DNA of 64,000 nt from Anseongella ginsenosidimutans (GCA_029268045.1 JAJUHF010000002.1:1-64000), one strand, 5' to 3'. Positions 7,268 to 16,057 are shown, counted from the stretch's first letter. The notes: generated from the letters alone by a model not told the origin. Numbers and translations: made by a program.

Positions 7268-9862
7268 CTAGGTTCTACCTTCTGCCTTGTACCCTAAAAT
7301 TTCGACGTAACCTTCCGTTCCGTGTACCCGGATTCGTTGTCCATCCTTTATTAACCGGGTGGCATTGGCCACACCCACCACGGCTGGCAGGCCGTATTCG
7401 CGTGCCACCACCGCTCCATGGGTCATCAATCCGCCTACCTCGGTAACTAGCCCCTTGATGGAAAGGAAGGCGGGTGTCCAACTGGGGTCGGTGAAAGAAG
7501 TGACCAGGATGTCCCCTGCTTCCAGGTCAGCTTCGGCCATGTGATGGAGAACCCGCGCCCGCCCCTCGGCGAGGCCGGAAGAGACCGGAATGCCCGGAAG
7601 CGCAGCAGGAGGAAGGCTTTTTTGCGTGTATTCGCCGTTTATGATTTCCCCATCGGATGCGATTACCCGAGGCGGTGTTAGTTTCAAGTAGCGGGCATGT
7701 TCCGCTTTCCGGCGGCTGATCAGTGGATATTCCAGCCGGTGAGTCGCCACAGCCTGGCGGAATTCTTCAAAGGTAAGGTAAAACACATCTTCTCGGTCCC
7801 GGATGAGTCCGGATTGGAGGAGCCCATCGGCTTCCTTCATCAGCGCCTGTTTGTAAATGTAAAAATGGTTTACCATGACGTACTTCGGGTATTCGCGGTA
7901 ACCGATGAGATTTCGGAGAAGTCGGATCATCCGGCTGGTTTCGCGGGCTTTCTGCAGACCGCCTGGAAGAGACTTCAGACGGGCCAACAGCTCCCGCTCC
8001 TTGACCTCGGCATTGCGAAGCCCTTGCTCGAATTTTTCCCGCCCGGCATTGGGCGGGAAGTTTTTGAGGTTGCTGAGCAGCAACGGAATCAGAATCGACG
8101 GGTGTTCACTCCAGCGGGTGCGGGTAATATCAATTTCACCGGCGCAGCGCATCCCGTATTTTTCAAGATAAGCGAGAACGGCTTGGTGCACAACCTTCCC
8201 ACCCTGAAATTGCAGCAGCTCATCGGGAAATGCGGGAGCCTGCCCTCCGGATGCATCCACCGGAACAGTTTCCAGGTAGGCAATTATTTCCGGGTAAGGA
8301 CGGATCGCGTCCGCGACATCCAGAAGGGCCCGGCCCATTTCTGAGGTAATGTTGTTGGGGGCGGACTGGGAAAGCGTATCGGCCACATTTTTTTCACCCA
8401 ACCACTCGGCGATCTGGTCGTTAATCCAGGTGGACACATTGATTCCCGTTGTGATTACCGAAAGACTTTGGGGGTCAGACAGCAGGTTCCGCAGGTGCTG
8501 CATGTTTTCTTCAATGAAATCGAACAGCCCAACTCCGGTATGGCTTGCTATAGTCTGGCGTAACGAGCTGATCGCTTTTTCCCCGCGGGCGATCAGTTCG
8601 GGGACAATTGCAGGATCGCATTCGGTCTGCCGGTTGAAAGGCGGGAGCTGGCCAGTATGTTGTTCGGCCCTTGCCTCTGGAATTCCCTTCCGGGCGAGGA
8701 CCTGATGGAGCGCGTCCTTGATCAAGGGATCGGATTTCCCCAGGCCGTTTAGAATCATTTCCCGCCCCTCCTTGCTGGCAAGCATGGGGCTAACATCAAT
8801 GAACAGCCGGCCGCCTGCTTGTGAAAAAGGTCTTAAGGCGGTCATTTGCCAAAAGGAGATACCCAGCGGTTTAATGGCATCGGTCATCATTTGCTGGTGG
8901 CCCACCGAGACATACACGTGATCGTTTTGGTCCTCGGCTTCCGGAATGGGAAATAAAGTGGTTATAGGCCGGCTTTGTACAAAATAGAACTCGCCCTCCT
9001 TCAGGCACCATTCAATATCCTGGGGTTGTCCGAAATGGGTTTCGATTTTCCGGCCGAGACGGACGAGCGTCCGGATCTCTTCATCACGCAGCACCGGGCC
9101 TTCCGACGGTCCGGATCCGGCGGCTGGCCTGCGGATAATTACGTCGCCTTCCACGCGGTAGTTGTCCGGGTTTGTCTTGCCGGAAACCAGTACATCGCCC
9201 AGTCCGGATCCCGCGTCAATCGATGCGGCCCTGCGGTTTCCGGAAAGGGGGTCGGCCGTGAACAAGACACCTGCAGCCCGGGGATACACCATTTCCTGAA
9301 CCACCACCGCCATCTGCACGGGCCGGTCCCCCAGGCCGTTCTGCAGACGGTACATGACAGCCCGGTCGGTAAACAGCGATGCCCAGCATTCGCGCACGTG
9401 CGAAAGAACAGCTTCGGTTCCCGATATATTCAGGTAACTCTCCTGCTGCCCGGCAAAGGATGCCTCGGGCAGGTCTTCGGCCGTCGCGCTGGATCGCACC
9501 GCATACGCATTTTCTTTCCCCATGGCGGAAAGCTGCCTGCAAACGGCATTTCTTAGGTCTTCGGGAAGCACAATGGCCCGGATCTTTTTGCGGATTTCCC
9601 GGCTAAGGCTGCGGATGGTTTCCTTTTCGTCCGCTTTCAGCATGGACAGCCGGCTGAGCAGCGGTCTTACGGCAGGATGCTGCCCGACCACCCGTGAAAA
9701 CGCATTGGTCGAAACGCAGAAACCGTCCGGCACACGGATCCCTTTGATGCGGGAAAGTTCGGCCAGATTGGCTCCTTTTCCGCCAACCAGCAAGCGGGAC
9801 CTGCTACCGATTTCGTGGAAACACAATACGTCCTGTGGATCGGATTCGGTGTGTGCTTTCAT
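7268..9862 (-). CDS. rph: rifampin phosphotransferase (Rph family)
   Basis: This 864-residue protein has an N-terminal ATP-grasp domain (LLVGGKGANLAELSRIKG; VRSSATAEDLPEASFAGQQ; QDIEWCLKEG; FVQSRPITT), a long middle domain (about 330-750), and a C-terminal swivelling His domain with GLVTEVGGLMTHGAVVAREY. His815 is the predicted phosphocarrier. Putting the His domain last, with no TIM barrel behind it, is the order of rifampin phosphotransferases such as the Listeria enzyme (about 867 residues); PEP synthase has the His domain in the middle. Rph inactivates rifamycins by transferring the beta-phosphate of ATP to the ansa chain. The start ATG overlaps the marR stop by 4 nt. Substrate is inferred from architecture and motif similarity. 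Confidence 0.85.
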   Translation of the reverse strand: MKAHTESDPQDVLCFHEIGSRSRLLVGGKGANLAELSRIKGIRVPDGFCVSTNAFSRVVGQHPAVRPLLSRLSMLKADEKETIRSLSREIRKKIRAIVLPEDLRNAVCRQLSAMGKENAYAVRSSATAEDLPEASFAGQQESYLNISGTEAVLSHVRECWASLFTDRAVMYRLQNGLGDRPVQMAVVVQEMVYPRAAGVLFTADPLSGNRRAASIDAGSGLGDVLVSGKTNPDNYRVEGDVIIRRPAAGSGPSEGPVLRDEEIRTLVRLGRKIETHFGQPQDIEWCLKEGEFYFVQSRPITTLFPIPEAEDQNDHVYVSVGHQQMMTDAIKPLGISFWQMTALRPFSQAGGRLFIDVSPMLASKEGREMILNGLGKSDPLIKDALHQVLARKGIPEARAEQHTGQLPPFNRQTECDPAIVPELIARGEKAISSLRQTIASHTGVGLFDFIEENMQHLRNLLSDPQSLSVITTGINVSTWINDQIAEWLGEKNVADTLSQSAPNNITSEMGRALLDVADAIRPYPEIIAYLETVPVDASGGQAPAFPDELLQFQGGKVVHQAVLAYLEKYGMRCAGEIDITRTRWSEHPSILIPLLLSNLKNFPPNAGREKFEQGLRNAEVKERELLARLKSLPGGLQKARETSRMIRLLRNLIGYREYPKYVMVNHFYIYKQALMKEADGLLQSGLIRDREDVFYLTFEEFRQAVATHRLEYPLISRRKAEHARYLKLTPPRVIASDGEIINGEYTQKSLPPAALPGIPVSSGLAEGRARVLHHMAEADLEAGDILVTSFTDPSWTPAFLSIKGLVTEVGGLMTHGAVVAREYGLPAVVGVANATRLIKDGQRIRVHGTEGYVEILGYKAEGRT

Positions 9863-10314
9863 TTTTTTCGGATTTCACTTAAGGTGGTATTCATCACCTC
9901 AATGCTTCCTGTCAGGTAAGTTTCAACGACTTTCAGCTCTTTTTCAGAGAAGGAAGCAATCAGATCTTCGGACCGGCGCCGGAAATCTTTATAAAACGGT
10001 TCCAACAGGGTCATAATGCGGTCTATATGAGGCACAACGATCACCTTCCTGCGGTCGCCTTCGGCCAGCTGCCGCTTTACCAGTTTCCTTTTCTCAAAAC
10101 GGTCGATCAATCCGGTGACCGCCCCCGTAGTCAGTCCGGTGAGCCGGGCAAGTTCGCCGGCGGTCATCGGACCCTGCTGAATCAGAAAGCCAAGGTATTT
10201 ATGATCGGTTCCTGAAAACCCGGCTGCCCGTCCGATGAATTCATGCAATTGCAATGCGGTGTAGGCGTATGCCTGGTTTAATTTTCGGATTCGTCTGATC
10301 GTTTCGGCACCCAT
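9859..10314 (-). CDS. MarR-family transcriptional regulator
   Basis: The 151-residue winged-helix protein has a recognition region GELARLTGLTTGAVTGLIDR followed by the wing (KLVKRQLAEGDRRKVIVV), both diagnostic of MarR. Helices at both ends form the dimer interface. It is the first gene of a two-gene unit with rph, and the ATGA overlap couples their translation. MarR proteins usually repress their own operon and release DNA on binding a phenolic or antibiotic ligand. A pair of direct repeats sits at its promoter. Rifamycin sensing is an inference. Confidence 0.9.
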   Translation of the reverse strand: MGAETIRRIRKLNQAYAYTALQLHEFIGRAAGFSGTDHKYLGFLIQQGPMTAGELARLTGLTTGAVTGLIDRFEKRKLVKRQLAEGDRRKVIVVPHIDRIMTLLEPFYKDFRRRSEDLIASFSEKELKVVETYLTGSIEVMNTTLSEIRKK

Positions 10315-10315
10315 T

Positions 10316-10350
10316 TATTTTAGTTATTAAATATTTTAGTTACAAAGATA
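10316..10350 (-). promoter_or_regulatory. marR-rph promoter with direct-repeat operator candidate
   Basis: On the minus strand TATCTTTG (10350-10343) matches the -7 element; I see no good -33 TTG. Directly downstream, overlapping the expected start site, TAACTAAAATA occurs twice (10342-10332 and 10326-10316), offset by 16 bp. This placement suits an autorepressor site, but MarR operators are usually inverted repeats. Confidence 0.5.
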
Positions 10351-10441
10351 AATAATTTTTAGAACATCCATGGGATTGCCGGGTTTTTTGAGAAGGCCTT
10401 GGAATTCCGTACGATTTTCTATTTTAAAGGCCGGAACGGTT

Positions 10442-10861
10442 ATGAATCTGTATAAGCGGGAAATAGAACGGATCAAACGCGTCTGCTATTCGAACGATCG
10501 GCAGATTGCCACGGTAATTGCCGCGCGGAACTTTATCCTGAATAATTTCGCGGCGGCATGCAGCCTTGAGACCCTTTCGAGCCGCCATTTTACCTCCAAG
10601 TTTCATTTTCTCCGGCTTTTCAAAAAGTACTACGGGCTTACGCCGAAACAGTATCTAACAATGAAACGGATTGAAGAATCGAAACGGTATTTAAAAGCGG
10701 GCGTGTCCGTTGCGGCCACCTGCTACCGGGTGGGGTTCGATACGCCGAGCTCCTTCAGTACGCTTTTTCGAAGCAGAACAGGGTTTTCACCGCTTGAATT
10801 TCAAAAAAAGCAATTTTCGCAAAGTCAGTCGGCACCTGGATCCGGAACTTGCTGCCAATAA
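10442..10861 (+). CDS. short AraC-family regulator
   Basis: The 139-residue protein consists almost entirely of the AraC double helix-turn-helix. The first HTH is in CSLETLSSRHFTSKFHFLRLFK and the second in SVAATCYRVGFDTPSSFSTLF, followed by the RTGFSPLEF signature. No ligand-binding domain is present. The frame is open from an ATG at 10370, but those residues do not match the family, so I place the start at 10442. It lies 12 nt before a VOC-family gene, a frequent arrangement in Bacteroidota. Confidence 0.85.
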   Translation: MNLYKREIERIKRVCYSNDRQIATVIAARNFILNNFAAACSLETLSSRHFTSKFHFLRLFKKYYGLTPKQYLTMKRIEESKRYLKAGVSVAATCYRVGFDTPSSFSTLFRSRTGFSPLEFQKKQFSQSQSAPGSGTCCQ

Positions 10862-10873
10862 AATTTTAAAACA

Positions 10874-11269
10874 ATGAAAGTTAAAGTAATTGGTATTCCG
10901 GTGCAGGATCAAAGCAAGGCTTTGGCATTTTACACCGATAAACTGGGTTTTATCAAAAAGCACGACGTGCCGCTGGACGAGCGGAACCGCTGGTTAACGG
11001 TTGTGAGTAAGGAGGAACAGGAAGGAACGGAAATTTTGCTGGAGCCCTCCCCGCAAAATTTCGAACCGGCCAAAGTGTATCAGAAAGCGCTCTTTGAGGC
11101 CGGTATTCCATATACTCAGTTCAATGTAGACGACGTGCAGGCAGAATTCGACCGGCTTCGGGAACTGGGGTTGGAGTTCAGCGTGGAACCGACCGAAATG
11201 GGTACGGTGAAGATCGCTGTCTTCGACGATACCTGTGGAAATAACATCCAGATTGTTCAACTGCTATAA
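10874..11269 (+). CDS. VOC-family (glyoxalase/bleomycin-resistance-like) protein
   Basis: Two beta-alpha-beta-beta-beta units in 131 residues: the first begins VKVIGIPVQDQSKALAFYTDKLGF and the second has VDDVQAEFDRLRELG and ends VFDDTCGNNIQIVQLL. The motifs match small single-domain VOC proteins, which bind a metal and act on varied small molecules or sequester drugs. Substrate cannot be told. Its genes on both sides are close (12 and 11 nt), so it is probably co-transcribed with the AraC regulator. Confidence 0.85.
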   Translation: MKVKVIGIPVQDQSKALAFYTDKLGFIKKHDVPLDERNRWLTVVSKEEQEGTEILLEPSPQNFEPAKVYQKALFEAGIPYTQFNVDDVQAEFDRLRELGLEFSVEPTEMGTVKIAVFDDTCGNNIQIVQLL

Positions 11270-11280
11270 TACTTTTATTT

Positions 11281-12258
11281 ATGAGATGGATCATTTGTAG
11301 TATCGCCCTCTCTCTGAGTGCTCTTCAATCTCCCGCCCAGGACCGGCAGGAGCTATTTTTTGCTGACCCCACCATCTTTGTCCACGAGGGCACCTATTAC
11401 CTGACCGGAACCCGCGGAATGCCGGGAGGTGTAAACGGCTTTTCGGTGCTGGAATCTCGTGATCTCAAAACCTGGAGTACTCCAGCCGGCTCCAAAGAGC
11501 AAATGATCTTGACTCAGGGCGCCCAGACCTTCGGCACAAAAGGGTTTTGGGCGCCGCAACTTTTCAGGGAAAAGGACACCTATTACCTGACCTATACGGC
11601 AAATGAACAAACCGTGCTGGCCACTTCACCGTCTCTGCTGGGCCCTTATACGCAGGAAACGGTAGGCCCTATCGATCCTTCTGAGAAAAATATCGATTCC
11701 TATGTTTTCAAGGACGACGACGGACGGTTTTACCTTTACCATGTCCGTTTCGATAACGGCAATTACCTGTGGGTGGCTGAGTTCGACCTGGAAAAGGGGC
11801 GCATCAAACCCGAAACATTGAAAAAATGCTTCGATCAGACCGAGCCCTGGGAAGCGACGCCGGCCTATAAGTCGGTACCGATCATGGAAGGGCCTACGGT
11901 AATGAAGCTGAAGGGTAAATACTACCTATTTTATTCGGCCAATCATTTCGAAAACATCGATTATTCGATGGGTTATGCGGTGGCCGATTCTCCCTACGGT
12001 CCCTGGAAGAAGCAAAAGGAAAATCCCATTTTACATCGCTCTATTGTAAATGAAAACGGCTCCGGCCACGGCGACTTCTTTGAAGGCCTGGACGGCCGGC
12101 TCTATTATGTATATCACGTGCATTACAACCAGCAGCAGGTAACTCCCCGGAGAACCCGGATTGTTCCGGTAAATAAAAAATGGGACCCCAAGGCAGGGCT
12201 TTACCGGTTCAGCGTGCAGGCAGACGAAGTAATTGTTCCGGTTATGGCCGGGTTTTAG
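11281..12258 (+). CDS. glycoside hydrolase family 43 protein, secreted
   Basis: A signal peptide of about 20 residues ends in SPAQ. The five-bladed propeller follows, with the GH43 catalytic triad in place: Asp29 in FFADPTIF (base), Asp139 in NIDSYVFKDDDG (pKa modulator) and Glu203 in IMEGPTV (acid). At 325 residues it is a single catalytic domain without a binding module. GH43 enzymes are mostly arabinofuranosidases, xylosidases or galactosidases; the specificity is not readable here. It is 11 nt after the VOC gene and 13 nt before the SDR gene. Confidence 0.88.
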   Translation: MRWIICSIALSLSALQSPAQDRQELFFADPTIFVHEGTYYLTGTRGMPGGVNGFSVLESRDLKTWSTPAGSKEQMILTQGAQTFGTKGFWAPQLFREKDTYYLTYTANEQTVLATSPSLLGPYTQETVGPIDPSEKNIDSYVFKDDDGRFYLYHVRFDNGNYLWVAEFDLEKGRIKPETLKKCFDQTEPWEATPAYKSVPIMEGPTVMKLKGKYYLFYSANHFENIDYSMGYAVADSPYGPWKKQKENPILHRSIVNENGSGHGDFFEGLDGRLYYVYHVHYNQQQVTPRRTRIVPVNKKWDPKAGLYRFSVQADEVIVPVMAGF

Positions 12259-12271
12259 CAGGGGATTCATT

Positions 12272-13075
12272 ATGCCAGCGAAGACAAACACAAAAACGAT
12301 CCTGATTACCGGCGCCAGTTCGGGCATAGGTCAGGCTATTGCGATCGCTTTCGGGCAGCAGGGCGCCAATGTCGTCATAAACTATTATAAGGACGAAGAC
12401 GGCGCCAACCATACCCTGCAGCAGGTTGTCGAAGGCGGCGGCCGGGGCCTTATCCACCAGGCGGATGTAGGCAAGGAGGACGAAGTGGAGGCGCTGTTTA
12501 AAAAAGCCATTTCCGAGTTCGGTTCGCTGGATGTACTGATCAACAACGCCGGCATCCAGCGCGACAGCGCATTTTCAGAAATGACCCTGGAACAATGGGA
12601 CAGCGTGATTTCCACGAATTTAACCGGCCAGTTCCTGTGTGCCCGGGAGGCAATCAAGCACTTCCGTTCCAAGGAACACCCCGGTGACCACACCGGAGCT
12701 ATCGGGAACATCATTTTCATTAGCTCGGTCCACGACATCATTCCCTGGGCAGGCCACGTGAATTACGCATCGGCAAAGGGCGGAATTCTGATGCTTATGA
12801 AATCATTGGCCCTGGAGGTCGCCCCGCAAAAGATCCGGGTAAATGGCATTTCCCCCGGTGCCATCGCCACTGATATCAACGACGAAGTCTGGAAGGACGA
12901 GCAAAAGAAAGCCGAACTGCTGAAACTGATCCCCTACGGACGCATCGGCCAACCCGAAGACGTTGGAAAATTGGCCGTCTGGCTGGCTTCCGACGAAAGC
13001 GACTACATCACTGGGACCACCATTTACATCGACGGCGGCATGACCCTGTATCCCGGGTTTATAGACAACGGGTAG
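12272..13075 (+). CDS. short-chain dehydrogenase, glucose 1-dehydrogenase-like
   Basis: A classical SDR of 267 residues. The cofactor motif TGASSGIGQAIA lies near residue 13, NNAG near 90, and the catalytic Ser/Tyr/Lys are in IFISSVHD and YASAKGG. The C-terminal ITGTTIYIDGGMTLYPGF resembles glucose 1-dehydrogenases. Start ATG at 12272 with an AG-rich upstream stretch (GCAGGGGA); the frame extends upstream into the GH43 gene, but the N-terminus there is not SDR-like. It may act on sugars released by the GH43 enzyme, which is an inference from position. Confidence 0.87.
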   Translation: MPAKTNTKTILITGASSGIGQAIAIAFGQQGANVVINYYKDEDGANHTLQQVVEGGGRGLIHQADVGKEDEVEALFKKAISEFGSLDVLINNAGIQRDSAFSEMTLEQWDSVISTNLTGQFLCAREAIKHFRSKEHPGDHTGAIGNIIFISSVHDIIPWAGHVNYASAKGGILMLMKSLALEVAPQKIRVNGISPGAIATDINDEVWKDEQKKAELLKLIPYGRIGQPEDVGKLAVWLASDESDYITGTTIYIDGGMTLYPGFIDNG

Positions 13076-13129
13076 CTATTCTGCCGTTTCCTTCTTATAT
13101 TTAAAGACCGAACAGCCCAAACGATAACC

Positions 13130-13459
13130 ATGAATGACTGGCAAATCCTGAAAGAAAAACTCCAGCAATTTGCGAAGGAGCGGGATTGGGAACAATTTCA
13201 TAACCCCAAAGACCTTGCGCTGGCGTTGAGTATCGAAGCGGCGGAATTGAATGAACTTTTTCTCTGGAAAAAGCCAGAAGATGCGGATCCCGAAAAGATA
13301 AAGGACGAACTGGCGGATGTGTTCGCCTATGCGATCCAATTAGCCGCAAAATATGAACTGGACATCGGACAGATTGTGGCTGAGAAAATTGCAAGAAACA
13401 GTGAAAAGTATCCGGTGGACAAAGCGAAAGGGAATGCCAGGAAGTATACTGAATTATGA
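13130..13459 (+). CDS. MazG-like nucleotide pyrophosphohydrolase
   Basis: At 109 residues this is a minimal all-alpha NTP pyrophosphatase. The metal-binding ExxE...ExxD pattern is present: Glu36 and Glu39 in SIEAAELNELF, Glu60 and Asp63 in KDELADVFAYA. It resembles the RS21-C6/dCTPase-like single-domain group. The stop codon overlaps the start of the large GIY-YIG/helicase gene by 4 nt (ATGA), so the two proteins are almost certainly made together. In such a pair it may hydrolyse (d)NTPs as part of a stress or anti-phage response. That role is inferred. Confidence 0.9.
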   Translation: MNDWQILKEKLQQFAKERDWEQFHNPKDLALALSIEAAELNELFLWKKPEDADPEKIKDELADVFAYAIQLAAKYELDIGQIVAEKIARNSEKYPVDKAKGNARKYTEL

Positions 13460-15657
13460 GTGAATCAGGCCAATTCACGGTCAGCAGATTTAATTTCGAC
13501 GATCAACTACCTGACCACTTAGCTGGACTCGACTATGCCGAAAAGCTATGGCCGGTTGTATACATTCTCAACGACGGAACAATCTGCGAAGCCTATGTAG
13601 GCGAAACCACCAATGCTGTTTCCAGACTAAGCAGCCACCTAAGAAATTCCGAACGGAAAAAGCTTTCCTCCGCGTACCTGATCCACAGCGATAAATTCAA
13701 TAAATCGGCAACGCTCGACCTGGAAGCAAATCTGATCAAATACCTTTCGGGGGACGGAACCTATAAGTTGCTGAACGCCAACCTGGGCCTGGCCTATCAC
13801 AATTATTATCAGAAGGAAGAAATTTACAGCCGGATGTTCGGTTCGATCTGGGACCGGCTCCGCGCTCTTGGGGTAGCCAAGCATTCACTCGCTCATATCG
13901 ATAATTCAGACTTATTCAAATATTCTCCCTATAAAACGCTCAGCAGCGAGCAAAAGCGGGGGATCATGTTGATAATCAACGCGATCCTCGAAGAGGGTTA
14001 TTCCAATATAATCATGGAGGGTGGTGCAGGTACCGGCAAAACGATCTTGGCCATGTACCTGTTCAAACTGATGCATACACCCATTGAAGAGTTCAGTTTT
14101 TCTGATTTTCATGGAGAAGACCCGCTTTTTCTGGACTCGGTCAAAAAATTAAGGGAGAAGTATCCAGACCCGAAAATGGCCCTGGTTATACCCATGTCTT
14201 CCTTTCGAAAAACGATCAAGAAGGTGTTCAGGCATATCAAAGGCCTCCATGCGAACATGGTGATCGGACCTTCGGAAATAACCCGAAAGGAATACGACCT
14301 GGTCCTGGTCGACGAAGCGCATCGGTTACGCCGACGGGTCAATCTTGGGACATACTATCGCGCCTTCGATAAGGTTTCGAGCGAGCTGGGGCTGAATGAA
14401 GCCACCTGCACTGAACTGGATTGGATCCTGCAGCGAAGTAAAAAGTCCGTGTTTTTTTACGATGAAGACCAATCGATCAAGCCTTCGGATGTCCGGAGGG
14501 AGGCATTTGAAGCGCTAAAACGGCAGCCCAATACGAAAACAGGGCAACTTCAATCGCAGTTCCGAGTATTGGGAGGAAACGGCTACGTGAACTTCGTAAA
14601 GAAGCTGCTGAATGGAAAACTCTCATTGGAGGAAAGGCCAGCATGTAAGAATTACGAGGTCTTACTGTTCCATGACATACGGGATCTGATCGGACAGTTA
14701 AAGGAAAAGGAGAGAGATTATGGACTGGCCAGGCTCGTAGCAGGGTACTCCTGGCCCTGGATATCCAAGACAAACAAAGCCGCTTTCGATATCCATATCA
14801 ATGGAACAGAGTTGCGCTGGAATAGCGTTTCCGATGACTGGCTGAATTCTCCCAACGCCACGGAGGAAGTGGGCTGCATTCACACAACCCAGGGATACGA
14901 TATCAATTATACCGGGATCATTTTCGGGAGGGAGATTGGTTATGATCCGGAAACGGGGGAGATTATCATCCGCAAGGAAAATTACCACGACAAGAATGGA
15001 AAACAATCCATTACCGACCCGGACGAGCTGAAAGCCTTTATACTCAATATCTATCAGACGCTGATGCTTCGCGGCATACGGGGTACCTATATTTATGCCT
15101 GTGATGAAAACCTTCGCGACTATTTCGCCGGGCATATCCAAACCTATTCCTCCGATCCCAGCATGCCTGCGATTTCAGTTGAAGAAAAAGAGGTTACAAC
15201 GATTCCGTACGTGAACAGTGTTCCCTTTTATAATCTTACCGCTGCCGCCGGAGATTTCAGCCCGCCCCAACAGCCTGATGACTATAAATGGGTGCTTACT
15301 CCCCCTCATGTGCGGCCATCCCGTGACTTATTCGCCTGTAAGGTAGTGGGAGAATCCATGAATAAGATCATTCGCAACGGTGCCATTTGCTTGTTCCGGA
15401 GGTACAACGGAGGTTCCCGCAATGGTAAAATCGTGCTTGTGAAGCTAACCCATTTACAGGATCCTGATACCGGGTCACATTACACGGTCAAAGAATATCA
15501 GAGCAGTAAGCACTTTTCTGAAACAAACGAATGGCGTCACCAAACAATTACGTTGCTGCCGCGTTCAACCGATGCCGGCTACCAGCCTATTCGCCTCGAA
15601 GAGGATGCGCTCAACCAGGTAGAGGTTATTGGAATTTTTGAAGCCATTTTGGAGTAA
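13456..15657 (+). CDS. GIY-YIG nuclease / DUF2075 helicase / S24-like fusion protein
   Basis: Three domains in 733 residues. Residues about 33-110 are GIY-YIG-like (VVYILND, then EAYVGETTNAVSRLSSHL, with Glu90 in LDLEANLI). Residues about 160-560 are a DUF2075 (Schlafen-type) helicase/ATPase: Walker A GGAGTGKT at 189-196, Walker B LVLVDEAH, FYDEDQSI, a QFR motif near 370 and HTTQGYDINYTGIIF near 476. Residues about 600-733 resemble the peptidase S24/LexA C-terminal domain, with Ser634 in VVGESMNKII and Lys679 in HYTVKEYQ as the possible dyad. It overlaps the MazG-like gene by 4 nt. The combination suggests genome defence or damage sensing. Each domain is recognised; the joint function is not known to me. 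Confidence 0.82.
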   Translation: MSESGQFTVSRFNFDDQLPDHLAGLDYAEKLWPVVYILNDGTICEAYVGETTNAVSRLSSHLRNSERKKLSSAYLIHSDKFNKSATLDLEANLIKYLSGDGTYKLLNANLGLAYHNYYQKEEIYSRMFGSIWDRLRALGVAKHSLAHIDNSDLFKYSPYKTLSSEQKRGIMLIINAILEEGYSNIIMEGGAGTGKTILAMYLFKLMHTPIEEFSFSDFHGEDPLFLDSVKKLREKYPDPKMALVIPMSSFRKTIKKVFRHIKGLHANMVIGPSEITRKEYDLVLVDEAHRLRRRVNLGTYYRAFDKVSSELGLNEATCTELDWILQRSKKSVFFYDEDQSIKPSDVRREAFEALKRQPNTKTGQLQSQFRVLGGNGYVNFVKKLLNGKLSLEERPACKNYEVLLFHDIRDLIGQLKEKERDYGLARLVAGYSWPWISKTNKAAFDIHINGTELRWNSVSDDWLNSPNATEEVGCIHTTQGYDINYTGIIFGREIGYDPETGEIIIRKENYHDKNGKQSITDPDELKAFILNIYQTLMLRGIRGTYIYACDENLRDYFAGHIQTYSSDPSMPAISVEEKEVTTIPYVNSVPFYNLTAAAGDFSPPQQPDDYKWVLTPPHVRPSRDLFACKVVGESMNKIIRNGAICLFRRYNGGSRNGKIVLVKLTHLQDPDTGSHYTVKEYQSSKHFSETNEWRHQTITLLPRSTDAGYQPIRLEEDALNQVEVIGIFEAILE

Positions 15658-15694
15658 GTCCCCTGGCTGGCATTCAATAAGAAGGTTTAGAAGA

Positions 15695-16057
15695 ATGAAT
15701 ATAAAAATCCATACTGTAAACGGCATTAAGATCGCCGAACTGGTTTCCGATGAGCCGGTTATCAATAAGCTGGAAGACGGCGTAGATCTGGTAGGGAATG
15801 TTTACTACCAGGATGCGGAGCGAGTCTTCCTTCATGAAAATGCAGTCAGTCCGGCGTTTTTCGATCTGAAAACCAAACTGGCCGGCGACATTTTGCAGAA
15901 ATTTTCGAACTACCGGATGCGCCTGGCCATTGTAGGCGATTTCGAAAAATATCCCAGCAAAAGCCTGCAGGATTTTATCCGCGAAAGCAACCAGGGAAAA
16001 CGGATTAATTTCGTTTCCTCACCCGCGGAAGCCTTGACCGTGCTATCGGCCGGTTAA
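15695..16057 (+). CDS. DUF4180-family protein
   Basis: A 120-residue soluble protein with an alternating beta-alpha pattern (IKIHTVNGIKIAEL; FFDLKTKLAGDILQKF; MRLAIVGDFEKY; RINFVSSPAEAL) consistent with DUF4180, a family of unknown function with a STAS-like look. The ATG at 15695 has an AG-rich stretch upstream; the frame extends back to 15629 but overlaps the previous gene with unlikely sequence. It follows the fusion helicase by 37 nt and may be the third gene of that cassette. Confidence 0.75.
   Translation: MNIKIHTVNGIKIAELVSDEPVINKLEDGVDLVGNVYYQDAERVFLHENAVSPAFFDLKTKLAGDILQKFSNYRMRLAIVGDFEKYPSKSLQDFIRESNQGKRINFVSSPAEALTVLSAG

Noticed and set aside
7268-9862. Reading the large ATP-grasp/His-domain protein as PEP synthase
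   Set aside because: The phospho-His domain is at the extreme C-terminus and there is no C-terminal PEP-binding TIM barrel, so the order fits rifampin phosphotransferase.
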